Shown: positions 1 to 6,718, numbered from the stretch's first letter. The stretch: DNA of 12,098 nucleotides from Anaerocolumna sp. (GCA_029256035.1 JAQSYR010000066.1:1-12098), one strand, 5' to 3'. Program-made: numbers and translations. Notes: a model not told the origin generated them from the letters alone.

Positions 1-212
1 TCAAATGCTTCCGTTTCTTCCTTATAAAAATCAATGCCATCATTGGAATTACTATCTACTGATACATCAGTTACTTCTGATACGTCTGAACTTTCGCCAT
101 GAGCTTCAAAAACATCTTTTTCTAATGTATCTGCTAATAAATCCAGTCCACAGCCTTTACATAATGTTTCACTTTCGTCATATTCCATATTACAATTTGG
201 ACACCAAGGCAT
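1..212 (-). CDS. small zinc-ribbon protein, 5' part only (runs off the window start)
   Basis: The minus strand reads from an ATG at 212 to position 1 without a stop, giving 70 residues of a protein whose C-terminus lies outside the window. Residues 4-21 carry a CxxC-x10-CxxC pattern (Cys4, Cys7, Cys18, Cys21), a typical N-terminal zinc ribbon. From about residue 22 the chain becomes strongly acidic and Ser-rich (many Asp, Glu, Ser), which looks like a disordered linker. A purine-rich AAGGGG sits about 7-8 bases before the ATG and supports this start. It lies only 31 bases downstream of the tyrS stop on the same strand with no terminator between, so it is probably co-transcribed with tyrS. The function is not recognised; the ribbon suggests protein or nucleic acid binding, but that is inference. 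Confidence 0.7.
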   Translation of the reverse strand, partial: MPWCPNCNMEYDESETLCKGCGLDLLADTLEKDVFEAHGESSDVSEVTDVSVDSNSNDGIDFYKEETEAF

Positions 213-243
213 TCTCGTCACCCCTTATAGGTTATAATATATA

Positions 244-1479
244 TTATTCAGTAATCTTAAAACAATGATATGCTTTCTTACCTTTTTTTACTAGAAGTGC
301 TCCCTCGGAATCAAAATCACCTGGAGTAAATACTTTATCAATTTCTGTAACCTTTACTTCATTTACTGTAACTCCACCTTGTTCAATAGTTCTTCTTGCA
401 TCAGAACGGGAAGTAGCCATTTTGCCATCTACTAAAAGTGTTATTAAATCAATACCTGCTTCAAATCTGTCTGCGGGATAAGTAGTTGTAGGAATATCTT
501 CTGATTTCTTGCCACCACCAAATAAAGCTCTGGCAGCTTCCTGGGCTTTGTTTGCTTCCTCTTCCCCATGAACGATTTTGGTTATTTCATAGGCTAAAAC
601 TTCTTTTGCATGATTAATTTCTGCATCTTTTAGTGCACCAAGTCTTCTTACTTCATCCATTGGAAGGAAAGTTAAGAGACCAAGGCATTCTTCCACCTTA
701 ACATCTTCAATGTTTCGCCAGTATTGATAAAATTCATAAGGAGAAGTCTTCTTAGGATCTAGCCATACAGCACCCTTCATTGTTTTACCCATTTTAATGC
801 CTTCACTGGTAGTAAGCAGCTTAAAGGTTAATCCAAAAGCAGGTTTTTGTTCTTTTCTACGGATTAAATCAACACCGCCAAGAATATTAGACCATTGATC
901 GTTACCACCTAACTGTAAGTTGCATCCATAAAGTTGATTTAATTTTAAGAAGTCATAGGACTGCATAATCATATAGTTGAATTCGAAGAAGGTTAGTCCC
1001 TTTTCCATTCTTTGTTTATAACATTCAGCAGTTAGCATCTTATTAACAGAGAAGTGAACACCAACTTCACGTAAGAATTCAACATAATTTAAATTTAATA
1101 ACCAGTCAGCATTATTTGCAATAATTGCATTATCATTATCAAAATTAATAAACTTGGAAAGTTGTTCATAAAAACAGTCAGCATTATGTTGAATCGTTTC
1201 CTTTGTCATAATTGTTCGCATATCTGATTTACCAGATGGATCTCCAATCATTGTAGTTCCACCACCTAATAAGGCAATTGGTCTGTGACCGGCTCTTTGC
1301 ATATGCATCATGGCCATTACTGTTAAAAAGTGTCCTGCGGTTAAACTATCTGCTGTTGCATCAAATCCTATATAAAAGGTTACGCGTTCCTTCCCTAATA
1401 TTTCTCTAATTTCATCTTCGTGGGTTGTCTGTTCAATAAATCCACGCTCTTTTAAAATATCATAAACATTGGTAGACAT
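244..1479 (-). CDS. tyrS: tyrosyl-tRNA synthetase
   Basis: Cytoplasmic enzyme that charges tRNA-Tyr with tyrosine using ATP. The 411-residue product has the usual length of the bacterial TyrS family. The class I catalytic fold spans about residues 30-230. The tyrosine-binding triad Tyr169, Gln173, Asp176 is in place, as is the KMSKS-equivalent KMGKT at 229-233. A C-terminal S4 RNA-binding domain occupies about 345-411. The HIGH signature reads TAGH at 47-50, so the first His is Thr while the last His is kept. The start is fixed by GGAGGA about seven bases upstream. A consensus promoter sits so close to the start that the leader is only about 25 nt, leaving no room for a T-box. The identity is secure. 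Confidence 0.97.
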   Translation of the reverse strand: MSTNVYDILKERGFIEQTTHEDEIREILGKERVTFYIGFDATADSLTAGHFLTVMAMMHMQRAGHRPIALLGGGTTMIGDPSGKSDMRTIMTKETIQHNADCFYEQLSKFINFDNDNAIIANNADWLLNLNYVEFLREVGVHFSVNKMLTAECYKQRMEKGLTFFEFNYMIMQSYDFLKLNQLYGCNLQLGGNDQWSNILGGVDLIRRKEQKPAFGLTFKLLTTSEGIKMGKTMKGAVWLDPKKTSPYEFYQYWRNIEDVKVEECLGLLTFLPMDEVRRLGALKDAEINHAKEVLAYEITKIVHGEEEANKAQEAARALFGGGKKSEDIPTTTYPADRFEAGIDLITLLVDGKMATSRSDARRTIEQGGVTVNEVKVTEIDKVFTPGDFDSEGALLVKKGKKAYHCFKITE

Positions 1480-1509
1480 TTTATTTCCTCCTTCAATAAA
1501 TTACCTTCT

Positions 1510-1538
1510 ATTATAAATGATAAGTTTTCATTTTTCAA
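1510..1538 (-). promoter_or_regulatory. sigma-A-type promoter of tyrS
   Basis: Read on the minus strand, TTGAAA (1533-1538) is followed by a 17-base spacer and a perfect TATAAT (1510-1515). Transcription would start near 1503, giving a leader of about 25 nt that ends in the tyrS ribosome binding site. This excludes a T-box riboswitch, the frequent regulator of Firmicute tyrS genes, unless another promoter lies upstream of the 1549-1624 hairpin, and no T-box motif is visible there. Confidence 0.8.
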
Positions 1539-1548
1539 CGTAATTATC

Positions 1549-1624
1549 TGGTGTCAGGCACCCTTACGAAATTCTTACAAAAATTTATCTAATTGTAAGA
1601 ATTTCGTAAGGGTGCCTGACACCA
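1549..1624. repeat. perfect 32-bp inverted repeat, REP/MITE-like palindrome
   Basis: Arms 1549-1580 and 1593-1624 are exact reverse complements over 32 bases and flank a 12-base AT-rich loop (1581-1592). The outer end of each arm is the imperfect palindrome GGTGTCAGGCACC, and the inner part is ACGAAATTC-like and AT-rich. It lies between the divergent tyrS and the 1735 gene. It has no U-tract on either side and no adjacent convergent gene to terminate, so it does not behave like an intrinsic terminator. I recall GGTGTCAGGCACC-type arms from dispersed REP elements mobilised by Y1 (IS200-like) tyrosine transposases, but that link is from memory. No target-site duplication is visible. Confidence 0.85.
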
Positions 1625-1648
1625 AAATAAAAATATATCGAATAAATG

Positions 1649-1687
1649 GATACAAGTATGGAATATAATAGCTTAGATACTTGTATC
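1649..1687 (+). promoter_or_regulatory. twin GATACnnGTATC dyads around a -10 box (candidate operator/promoter)
   Basis: GATACAAGTAT at 1649-1659 and its reverse complement at 1677-1687 form an 11-bp inverted repeat with a 17-base gap. Each arm is itself a small dyad (GATAC, two bases, GTAT[C]), with dyad centres about 27 bp apart. A perfect TATAAT (1664-1669) lies in the gap and is placed to serve the gene starting at 1735. The -35 region is poor, as expected for a regulated promoter. It could equally form a hairpin in the transcript. Confidence 0.4.
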
Positions 1688-1734
1688 AATATTTAAATTT
1701 AAGATTTCACAGTAATAATGAATGGAGGATACTT

Positions 1735-2070
1735 ATGGAACAAAATCATCAGGAAGAATTAAAGGTTTTATCACGTGCCGATTTTATAAAGCTTGCACGA
1801 GATAATTGTTCAAGAAACATAAGCAGTATCAGCAGTGATAAAAATATACCATATCAAAATATTCGCCAGAGCTCACCTGCAAAACGATTATTGATTCGAT
1901 TTATTTTTGCTCTTTGCATTTTGCTTAGTGTCATAGTCATTGACAAAATAGATGAGCAATTTAACAACAAAGCAAGTCTTGCAATTGAAAAATGGGTTAG
2001 TTCCAATCAAAGCATAGAAGAAGCAGAGGCATTTTTTGTTTCCTTATTCGAGAAAATAACGGAAGAGTAA
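1735..2070 (+). CDS. hypothetical protein with one transmembrane segment
   Basis: A 111-residue protein I do not recognise. The start is the ATG at 1735, which has GGAGGA seven bases upstream. A longer reading from a TTG at 1681 lacks a ribosome binding site and overlaps the dyad repeat. Residues 1-50 are polar and hydrophilic with many Ser and Asn, residues 52-69 form a hydrophobic helix preceded by Lys50-Arg51 (so probably N-in), and residues 70-111 are acidic and likely helical. No signal-peptidase site, Cys motif or catalytic pattern is visible. It stands alone between its own putative promoter and that of the radical SAM gene, reading in the same direction. A single-pass membrane protein is inferred from hydropathy only. 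Confidence 0.7.
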   Translation: MEQNHQEELKVLSRADFIKLARDNCSRNISSISSDKNIPYQNIRQSSPAKRLLIRFIFALCILLSVIVIDKIDEQFNNKASLAIEKWVSSNQSIEEAEAFFVSLFEKITEE

Positions 2071-2121
2071 TCGAAGAAAAAATTGACGAATAAATCGAAG
2101 GTAAATAGAATTACATACGTC

Positions 2122-2150
2122 TTGCCATTCCTTTCTTTTTCAGTTATAAT
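2122..2150 (+). promoter_or_regulatory. sigma-A-type promoter of the rSAM-DUF2344-rng-ybaK unit
   Basis: TTGCCA (2122-2127), a 17-base spacer and a perfect TATAAT (2145-2150). Transcription would begin near 2157 and run through the hairpin at 2186-2225 before the first gene. A second possible -35 (TTGACA at 2194-2199) lies in that hairpin but has no good -10 partner. Confidence 0.75.
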
Positions 2151-2185
2151 AATGTAGATATTCACATACAATACAATTTATTACA

Positions 2186-2229
2186 ACACATTATTGACAT
2201 AATTAAATTATGTAAACTAATGTGTTTTT
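2186..2229 (+). promoter_or_regulatory. AT-rich two-tier stem-loop followed by five T (attenuator-like)
   Basis: Outer arms ACACATTA (2186-2193) and TAATGTGT (2218-2225) enclose inner arms ACATAATT (2197-2204) and AATTATGT (2206-2213). A run of five T (2225-2229) follows directly, just before the AAGGA and start region of the radical SAM gene. The form is that of a weak intrinsic terminator inside the leader, hence a possible attenuator. Equally, the inner palindrome could be an operator. The stems have very little GC, so strength is doubtful. Confidence 0.4.
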
Positions 2230-2252
2230 CTTAAGGAATGGAGAAACTAAAA

Positions 2253-4133
2253 ATGAAAAAATTAGCACTTTCCGATGAAATTTTAATGACCATAGAAAAA
2301 CCGGCCAGATATATTGGCAATGAGATTAATATTGTTAAAAAAGAATTGGACAAGATAGAAATACGTTTTTGCATGTGCTTTCCAGATGTATACGAGATAG
2401 GCATGTCCCATCTTGGAATTCAGATTTTATATGATATGTTTAACCGTCGTGAAGATACCTATTGTGAGAGAGTGTATTCTCCATGGGTGGACCTTGATAA
2501 AATAATGAGAGAGAAGAAGATTCCTTTATTTGCTTTAGAATCCCAGGATCCCATTAAGGAATTTGATTTTCTTGGTATAACACTTCAATATGAAATGTGT
2601 TATACCAATATTCTTCAGATACTGGAATTATCCCAGATTCCAATTTATGCAAAAGATAGATCAGAAGAGGATCCTTTTGTTTTAGGTGGTGGTCCTTGTA
2701 CGTATAATCCAGAACCAATTGCTGATTTCTTTGATTTCTTTTACATTGGAGAAGGCGAAGTTATCTATGATGAATTACTGGATTTGTATAAAGAACACAA
2801 AAAACAAGGGGGGACTAGACGTGAATTTTTAGAAAAAATCGCAGAATTAGACGGCATTTATGTGCCATCTTTTTATGATATTGAATATAAAGATGATCTA
2901 ACCATAGCCTCTATCACAAAAAATAATCCTCACGCAAAGGATAGTGTTAAAAGAGTTGTTGAAATGAATATGAGCGAAACCTACTATCCCAAAAATCCGG
3001 TAGTTCCCTATATTAAAGCAACTCAGGACCGTGTTGTATTAGAAATACAAAGAGGATGTATTCGCGGCTGTAGATTCTGCCAGGCAGGTATGGTATACCG
3101 TCCGACCAGAGAACGTAGCGTTGAGTTCTTAAAAGAATATGCAAAATCAATGTTAAAAGCAACTGGACATGAAGAAATTTCTCTTAGTTCCTTAAGTTCT
3201 AGTGATTATTCTGGGTTACAAGAACTGGTATATTACCTCATTGATGAATTTGGAACCAAGGGAGTAAATATATCCCTTCCTTCTCTTAGAATTGATGCCT
3301 TTGCATTAGATGTTATGAGTAAAGTTCAGGATGTTAAGAAAAGTAGTCTGACCTTTGCACCAGAAGCAGGTAGCCAAAGATTACGTGACGTTGTCAACAA
3401 AGGATTAACCGAAGAGGCTATTTTAAAAGGTGCCTTGGAAGCCTTCCAGAGTGGATGGAACCGTGTAAAATTATACTTTATGATGGGCCTTCCAACAGAA
3501 ACGGAAGAAGACATTGAAGGTATAGCAATTTTATCTGACAAAATTGCAAGAGAATATTACACAATCCCAAAGGATCAAAGAAATGGAAAAGTAAGTATTG
3601 TTTCAAGTACATCATTCTTTGTTCCAAAGCCATTTACCCCATTCCAGTGGGTTAGAATGAACACAACAGAAGAGTATTTATCAAAACAGCACCTGTTAAG
3701 AAGTAAAATGAATGAACAATTGAACCGTAAGAGCATTAAATATAACTGGCATGAAGCTGAATTAAGTATTTTGGAAGGTGTATTTGCAAGAGGTGACCGT
3801 AAGGTAAGCAAAGTAATTTACGATGCATATAAAGCTGGATGTCTTTATGATTCCTGGTCAGAACATTTTAAATATGATTTATGGATAAAAGCATTTGAAG
3901 AAAATGGTCTTTCTATAGCATTCTACACTAGTAGAGAGCGAGAACTTGAGGAAATTCTTCCTTGGGAATTCATTGATGTTGGTGTAACAAAAGAGTTTCT
4001 TTGGAGAGAATATTCAAGAGCAAAAGCAGAAAAAGTAACTCCAAATTGCAAACTGGGCTGTGCTAACTGTGGAGCTAAAGTATTTAACGGTGGGGTATGT
4101 TTTGATGGAGTATTACAGGAGGTAAGCCAATGA
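2253..4133 (+). CDS. radical SAM protein with N-terminal B12-binding-like domain (TIGR03960-type)
   Basis: A 626-residue radical SAM enzyme of unknown reaction. I chose the ATG at 2253 (MKKLALSDEIL...), which has GGAG nine bases upstream; the ATG at 2238 has its AAGGA too close. Residues ~25-200 form the Rossmann-like domain seen in cobalamin-binding radical SAM proteins, though I see no clear DxHxxG motif. The 4Fe-4S motif CIRGCRFC (Cys269, Cys273, Cys276) starts the radical SAM barrel, which includes the later EAGSQRLR segment. The C-terminus has a second CxxxCxxC (Cys599, Cys603, Cys606) plus Cys616, suggesting another metal site. The gene overlaps the next by four bases (ATGA), so translation is coupled to the DUF2344 partner, with which this family is often fused. 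Family confidence is high; the substrate is unknown. Confidence 0.9.
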   Translation: MKKLALSDEILMTIEKPARYIGNEINIVKKELDKIEIRFCMCFPDVYEIGMSHLGIQILYDMFNRREDTYCERVYSPWVDLDKIMREKKIPLFALESQDPIKEFDFLGITLQYEMCYTNILQILELSQIPIYAKDRSEEDPFVLGGGPCTYNPEPIADFFDFFYIGEGEVIYDELLDLYKEHKKQGGTRREFLEKIAELDGIYVPSFYDIEYKDDLTIASITKNNPHAKDSVKRVVEMNMSETYYPKNPVVPYIKATQDRVVLEIQRGCIRGCRFCQAGMVYRPTRERSVEFLKEYAKSMLKATGHEEISLSSLSSSDYSGLQELVYYLIDEFGTKGVNISLPSLRIDAFALDVMSKVQDVKKSSLTFAPEAGSQRLRDVVNKGLTEEAILKGALEAFQSGWNRVKLYFMMGLPTETEEDIEGIAILSDKIAREYYTIPKDQRNGKVSIVSSTSFFVPKPFTPFQWVRMNTTEEYLSKQHLLRSKMNEQLNRKSIKYNWHEAELSILEGVFARGDRKVSKVIYDAYKAGCLYDSWSEHFKYDLWIKAFEENGLSIAFYTSRERELEEILPWEFIDVGVTKEFLWREYSRAKAEKVTPNCKLGCANCGAKVFNGGVCFDGVLQEVSQ

Positions 4134-4909
4134 AAACTAGATTAAAATTCACAAAATCCGGCCCCCTAAAATTTATTGGGCATCTGGATGTCATGCGCTA
4201 TTTTCAAAAAGCCATTCGCCGCGCAGAGCTGGATGTAGAGTATTCACAAGGATATAGTCCTCATCAGTTAATGTCTTTTGCAGCTCCTTTAGGAGTTGGT
4301 TTAACCAGCGACGGGGAATATCTGGATGTACAGTTTCATACCTGTGATGCTCCTAAGATTATGGTAGAGAAACTAAACGCAGTTATGGCAGAAGATATTC
4401 AGATTGTAGATTTTAAAATATTACCTGATACCAGCAAAAATGCAATGTCAATTGTTGCAGCTGCTGATTATTTAGTATCTATCAAGGATGGATATTCTTT
4501 TTTGGAGAAAGAATTATTTGAGATTAAGTTTAAAGAATTTTATCTTCAAAATAGTATTAACATAACTAAGAAAACTAAAAAGTCAGAGAATGAAGTAGAT
4601 ATTAAACCTTTTATATATTCTTACGGCTTTTTACAGAAAGACTTTTTTGATTCCATAGGACAATCTGGCGCCATGAATCAAGACTTTTCCTCTGTAGCAG
4701 AGACCTATAAAAATGGAATTCGTGTATTTATGCAGTTAGCTACTGGTAGTGTAAATAATCTAAAACCTGAGTTGGTAATGGAAGCATTTTGTCAGTATGC
4801 TGGTATTGAATATAATACATTTGCATATCAGATCCACCGCATGGAAGTATATGCTGCTTGTGGAAATGATTCAGACCAAACATTAGTACCTTTGAATCAG
4901 GTGTTATAG
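4130..4909 (+). CDS. DUF2344 / TIGR03936 radical SAM-associated protein
   Basis: A 259-residue soluble protein of the DUF2344 family, whose members are found beside or fused to the preceding radical SAM type. Conserved family blocks are visible near the N-terminus: FIGHLDVMRYFQKAIRRA (about 16-33), then SPHQLMSFAAPLGVGLTSDG. A C-terminal block contains FMQLATGSVNNLKPELVMEA. About 30 less conserved residues around 165-195 look like an insertion. No metal-binding cysteine cluster or membrane segment is seen. The start overlaps the upstream stop (ATGA), typical of subunits made in fixed ratio. Its role is unknown; position beside RNase E/G and ribosomal genes suggests an RNA or ribosome substrate, which is inference. 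Confidence 0.9.
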   Translation: MKTRLKFTKSGPLKFIGHLDVMRYFQKAIRRAELDVEYSQGYSPHQLMSFAAPLGVGLTSDGEYLDVQFHTCDAPKIMVEKLNAVMAEDIQIVDFKILPDTSKNAMSIVAAADYLVSIKDGYSFLEKELFEIKFKEFYLQNSINITKKTKKSENEVDIKPFIYSYGFLQKDFFDSIGQSGAMNQDFSSVAETYKNGIRVFMQLATGSVNNLKPELVMEAFCQYAGIEYNTFAYQIHRMEVYAACGNDSDQTLVPLNQVL

Positions 4910-4932
4910 AAGTATTTAAAAGATAAATACTT
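4910..4932 (+). other. short AT-rich hairpin between DUF2344 gene and rng
   Basis: AAGTATTTA (4910-4918) and TAAATACTT (4924-4932) form a 9-bp stem with a 5-base loop immediately after the DUF2344 stop. It has only one G-C pair per arm and no clear U-tract, so it is more likely an RNA processing or stability element than a terminator. Confidence 0.3.
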
Positions 4933-4971
4933 TAATAAATATATAAGCAGCAAAAATTGGAGCGGCCCCTT

Positions 4972-6177
4972 ATGAAAGAAAAATTAATCATTGTAAAACA
5001 AAAGAATCAGATTATTACTGCTGTATATGATGGAAATGACATGCTACAGGTAAGCATTGATCACAAAGATGCTTCTTCTATTTTAGGAAATATCTATATT
5101 GGAAAGGTGAAAAATATAGTTAAAAATATTAATGCTGCATTTGTAGAAATTTCAGATGGTAAAATGTGCTATCTTTCCATTCCTGAAAATAGAAATCCTA
5201 TTTATACAAAGCCAAAGAATTCCAACAAGCTTGTAATCGGAGACGAATTATTAGTTCAAATTTCAAAAGAAGATGTTAAGTCAAAAGCGCCTGTTGCAAC
5301 CTCCAATTTAAATTTTACTGGTAAATATGTAGTATTAATTCATGGAAAATCAACCAATGGTATATCATCTAAAATTGAAGATGAAAGTGAAAGAAAACGG
5401 TTAAAAGGTATATTACAGGAATTTAAAAGTGATAGCTATGGATTTGTTGTTCGAACCAATTCAGTGAATCAGCCTAAAGAGCAGATTCAAGATGAAATTA
5501 AAAGCCTGATTCAAAATTATGAAGAAATCATAACCCGAGGGGTTCATAAGTCAACATTTTCATTGATTTATAAAACTCTTCCAGGGTATTTAAGCAGTAT
5601 TAGGGACAGCTACTCCAATAAGATAGAAGAAATCCTTATAGAGGATAAAGAAATCTATGAAACGGTTTATGATTTTTTATCACATTATCAAAAAGAAGAT
5701 CTGCCAAAGCTTCATTATCATGAAGATAAATTAATTACCCTTAGTAATCTCTACAGTGTTACTACAAAGCTTGAAAATGCCCTTCGGGAAAAGGTATGGT
5801 TAAAATGTGGTGGCACTATAATTATACAACCTACGGAAGCTTTAACGGTTATCGATGTAAATACTGGGAAAGCTATTAGTGGTAAAAAAGAAGTCCAGGA
5901 AACTTTTTTTATAGTTAATTTAGAAGCAGCTTATGAAATAGCCAAACAGATTCGACTACGAAATCTATCGGGAATTATTATCATAGATTTTATTGATATG
6001 GAACAGGAAAACCATAAACATATACTTATGAAAAAATTAGAGGAATTATTTCGACTAGACCCAATCAAAACCACCTTAGTTGATATGACAGCTTTGAATT
6101 TAGTTGAAGTAACCAGAAAAAAAGTAAAAAAACCTATTTATGAACAAATTAATTCTAAGGATAGTGATACAGAATGA
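4972..6177 (+). CDS. rng: ribonuclease E/G family endoribonuclease, short form
   Basis: Single-strand-specific endoribonuclease that cuts AU-rich RNA in rRNA processing and mRNA decay. The start is the ATG at 4972, with GGAG nine bases upstream; the TTG at 4959 frame lacks a site. The 401-residue product has an S1-like RNA-binding domain at about 30-110. Later blocks correspond to the RNase H-like and DNase I-like parts. The Mg-binding aspartates are Asp295 (in VIDVNTGK) and Asp339 (in IIIIDFIDM), 44 apart, close to the spacing in E. coli RNase E. The protein ends soon after the VEVTRKK block, without the CPxCxG Zn-link and small domain that join subunits in the longer enzymes. The stop overlaps the ybaK start (ATGA). 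Confidence 0.93.
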   Translation: MKEKLIIVKQKNQIITAVYDGNDMLQVSIDHKDASSILGNIYIGKVKNIVKNINAAFVEISDGKMCYLSIPENRNPIYTKPKNSNKLVIGDELLVQISKEDVKSKAPVATSNLNFTGKYVVLIHGKSTNGISSKIEDESERKRLKGILQEFKSDSYGFVVRTNSVNQPKEQIQDEIKSLIQNYEEIITRGVHKSTFSLIYKTLPGYLSSIRDSYSNKIEEILIEDKEIYETVYDFLSHYQKEDLPKLHYHEDKLITLSNLYSVTTKLENALREKVWLKCGGTIIIQPTEALTVIDVNTGKAISGKKEVQETFFIVNLEAAYEIAKQIRLRNLSGIIIIDFIDMEQENHKHILMKKLEELFRLDPIKTTLVDMTALNLVEVTRKKVKKPIYEQINSKDSDTE

Positions 6178-6644
6178 TAAAGACCAATGCAATGCGTTTG
6201 CTGGATCAGGTGAAAATAGAATATCAGACTATAGAATACCAGGTAGATGAAGATAATCTGGCCGGAGAACATGTGGCTTCACAAATTGGGGTACCTTTAG
6301 AACAGGTATTTAAAACTTTAGTTGCAAAAGGTGAGAAAAAGGGAATTATGGTATTTTGCATTCCAGTAAATACAGAACTAAATCTTAAGAAAGCCGCAAC
6401 AGTAACTGGAGATAAAAAGATTGAACTGGTACATGTAAAAGATCTGCTTGGACTAACCGGTTATATTCGGGGTGGATGTTCACCCATAGGTATGAAGAAA
6501 AAATATCCAACCTATATGGACGAGACAGCAATTTTATTTGATACCATAGCTGTAAGTGCAGGAGTGCGTGGATGCCAGTTGATTCTTAACCCAGAGGACT
6601 TAGCAGATTATGTTGGCGCAAGTTTATGTGATTTAACCAATTGA
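6174..6644 (+). CDS. ybaK: Cys-tRNA(Pro)/Cys-tRNA(Cys) deacylase, YbaK/EbsC family
   Basis: Free-standing trans-editing enzyme that hydrolyses Cys-tRNA(Pro) made in error by prolyl-tRNA synthetase. At 156 residues it matches the family length. Family marks are the FKTLV segment, with the conserved Lys47 (the catalytic-site lysine in YbaK), and GGCSPIG at 100-106, where Ser/Gly-Pro residues shape the pocket. The fold resembles the ProRS INS domain. Translation is coupled to rng by a four-base overlap. The stop codon lies inside a 13-bp tandem repeat that extends into the intergenic region but does not alter the protein. Related aminoacyl-tRNA deacylases of other specificity exist, but the YbaK/EbsC branch is best supported. 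Confidence 0.92.
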   Translation: MIKTNAMRLLDQVKIEYQTIEYQVDEDNLAGEHVASQIGVPLEQVFKTLVAKGEKKGIMVFCIPVNTELNLKKAATVTGDKKIELVHVKDLLGLTGYIRGGCSPIGMKKKYPTYMDETAILFDTIAVSAGVRGCQLILNPEDLADYVGASLCDLTN

Positions 6645-6655
6645 TTTAACCAATT
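6630..6655. repeat. 13-bp tandem duplication at the ybaK stop
   Basis: GATTTAACCAATT occurs twice head to tail (6630-6642 and 6643-6655), followed by a further GATT. The first copy encodes the last residues of YbaK and the first base of its stop, and the second copy is untranslated. It looks like a recent slippage duplication with no coding effect. Confidence 0.8.
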
Positions 6656-6718
6656 GATTAAGTGAAGAATGAAATTTCTCGAAGATTGCAGTAAAATTGC
6701 ATGAATATGAAAAAAACA

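Noticed and set aside
5..268. Plus-strand open frame of 87 codons at the window start
   Set aside because: It lies opposite the zinc-ribbon gene (212 to 1, minus), which has a ribosome binding site and a clear CxxC pattern; the plus frame has neither.
1549..1624. Bidirectional terminator between tyrS and the 1735 gene
   Set aside because: Both genes point away from it, it has no T-tract, and the arms are far longer than needed.
1681..1734. Longer N-terminus of the 1735 gene from a TTG at 1681
   Set aside because: That start sits inside the dyad repeat without a ribosome binding site; the ATG at 1735 has GGAGGA at good spacing.
2194..2223. TTGACA at 2194 as the main promoter of the radical SAM gene
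   Set aside because: The hexamer at 17-18 bp spacing is CTAATG/TAATGT, a poor -10, and the boxes lie within the palindrome; the 2122-2150 promoter is far better.
3326..3811. Minus-strand open frames of 71 and 78 codons inside the radical SAM gene
   Set aside because: Antisense shadows within a well-recognised coding region, with no ribosome binding sites.
6630..6655. Start of a CRISPR array or a larger tandem repeat
   Set aside because: Only two adjacent 13-bp copies with no spacer; simple duplication.
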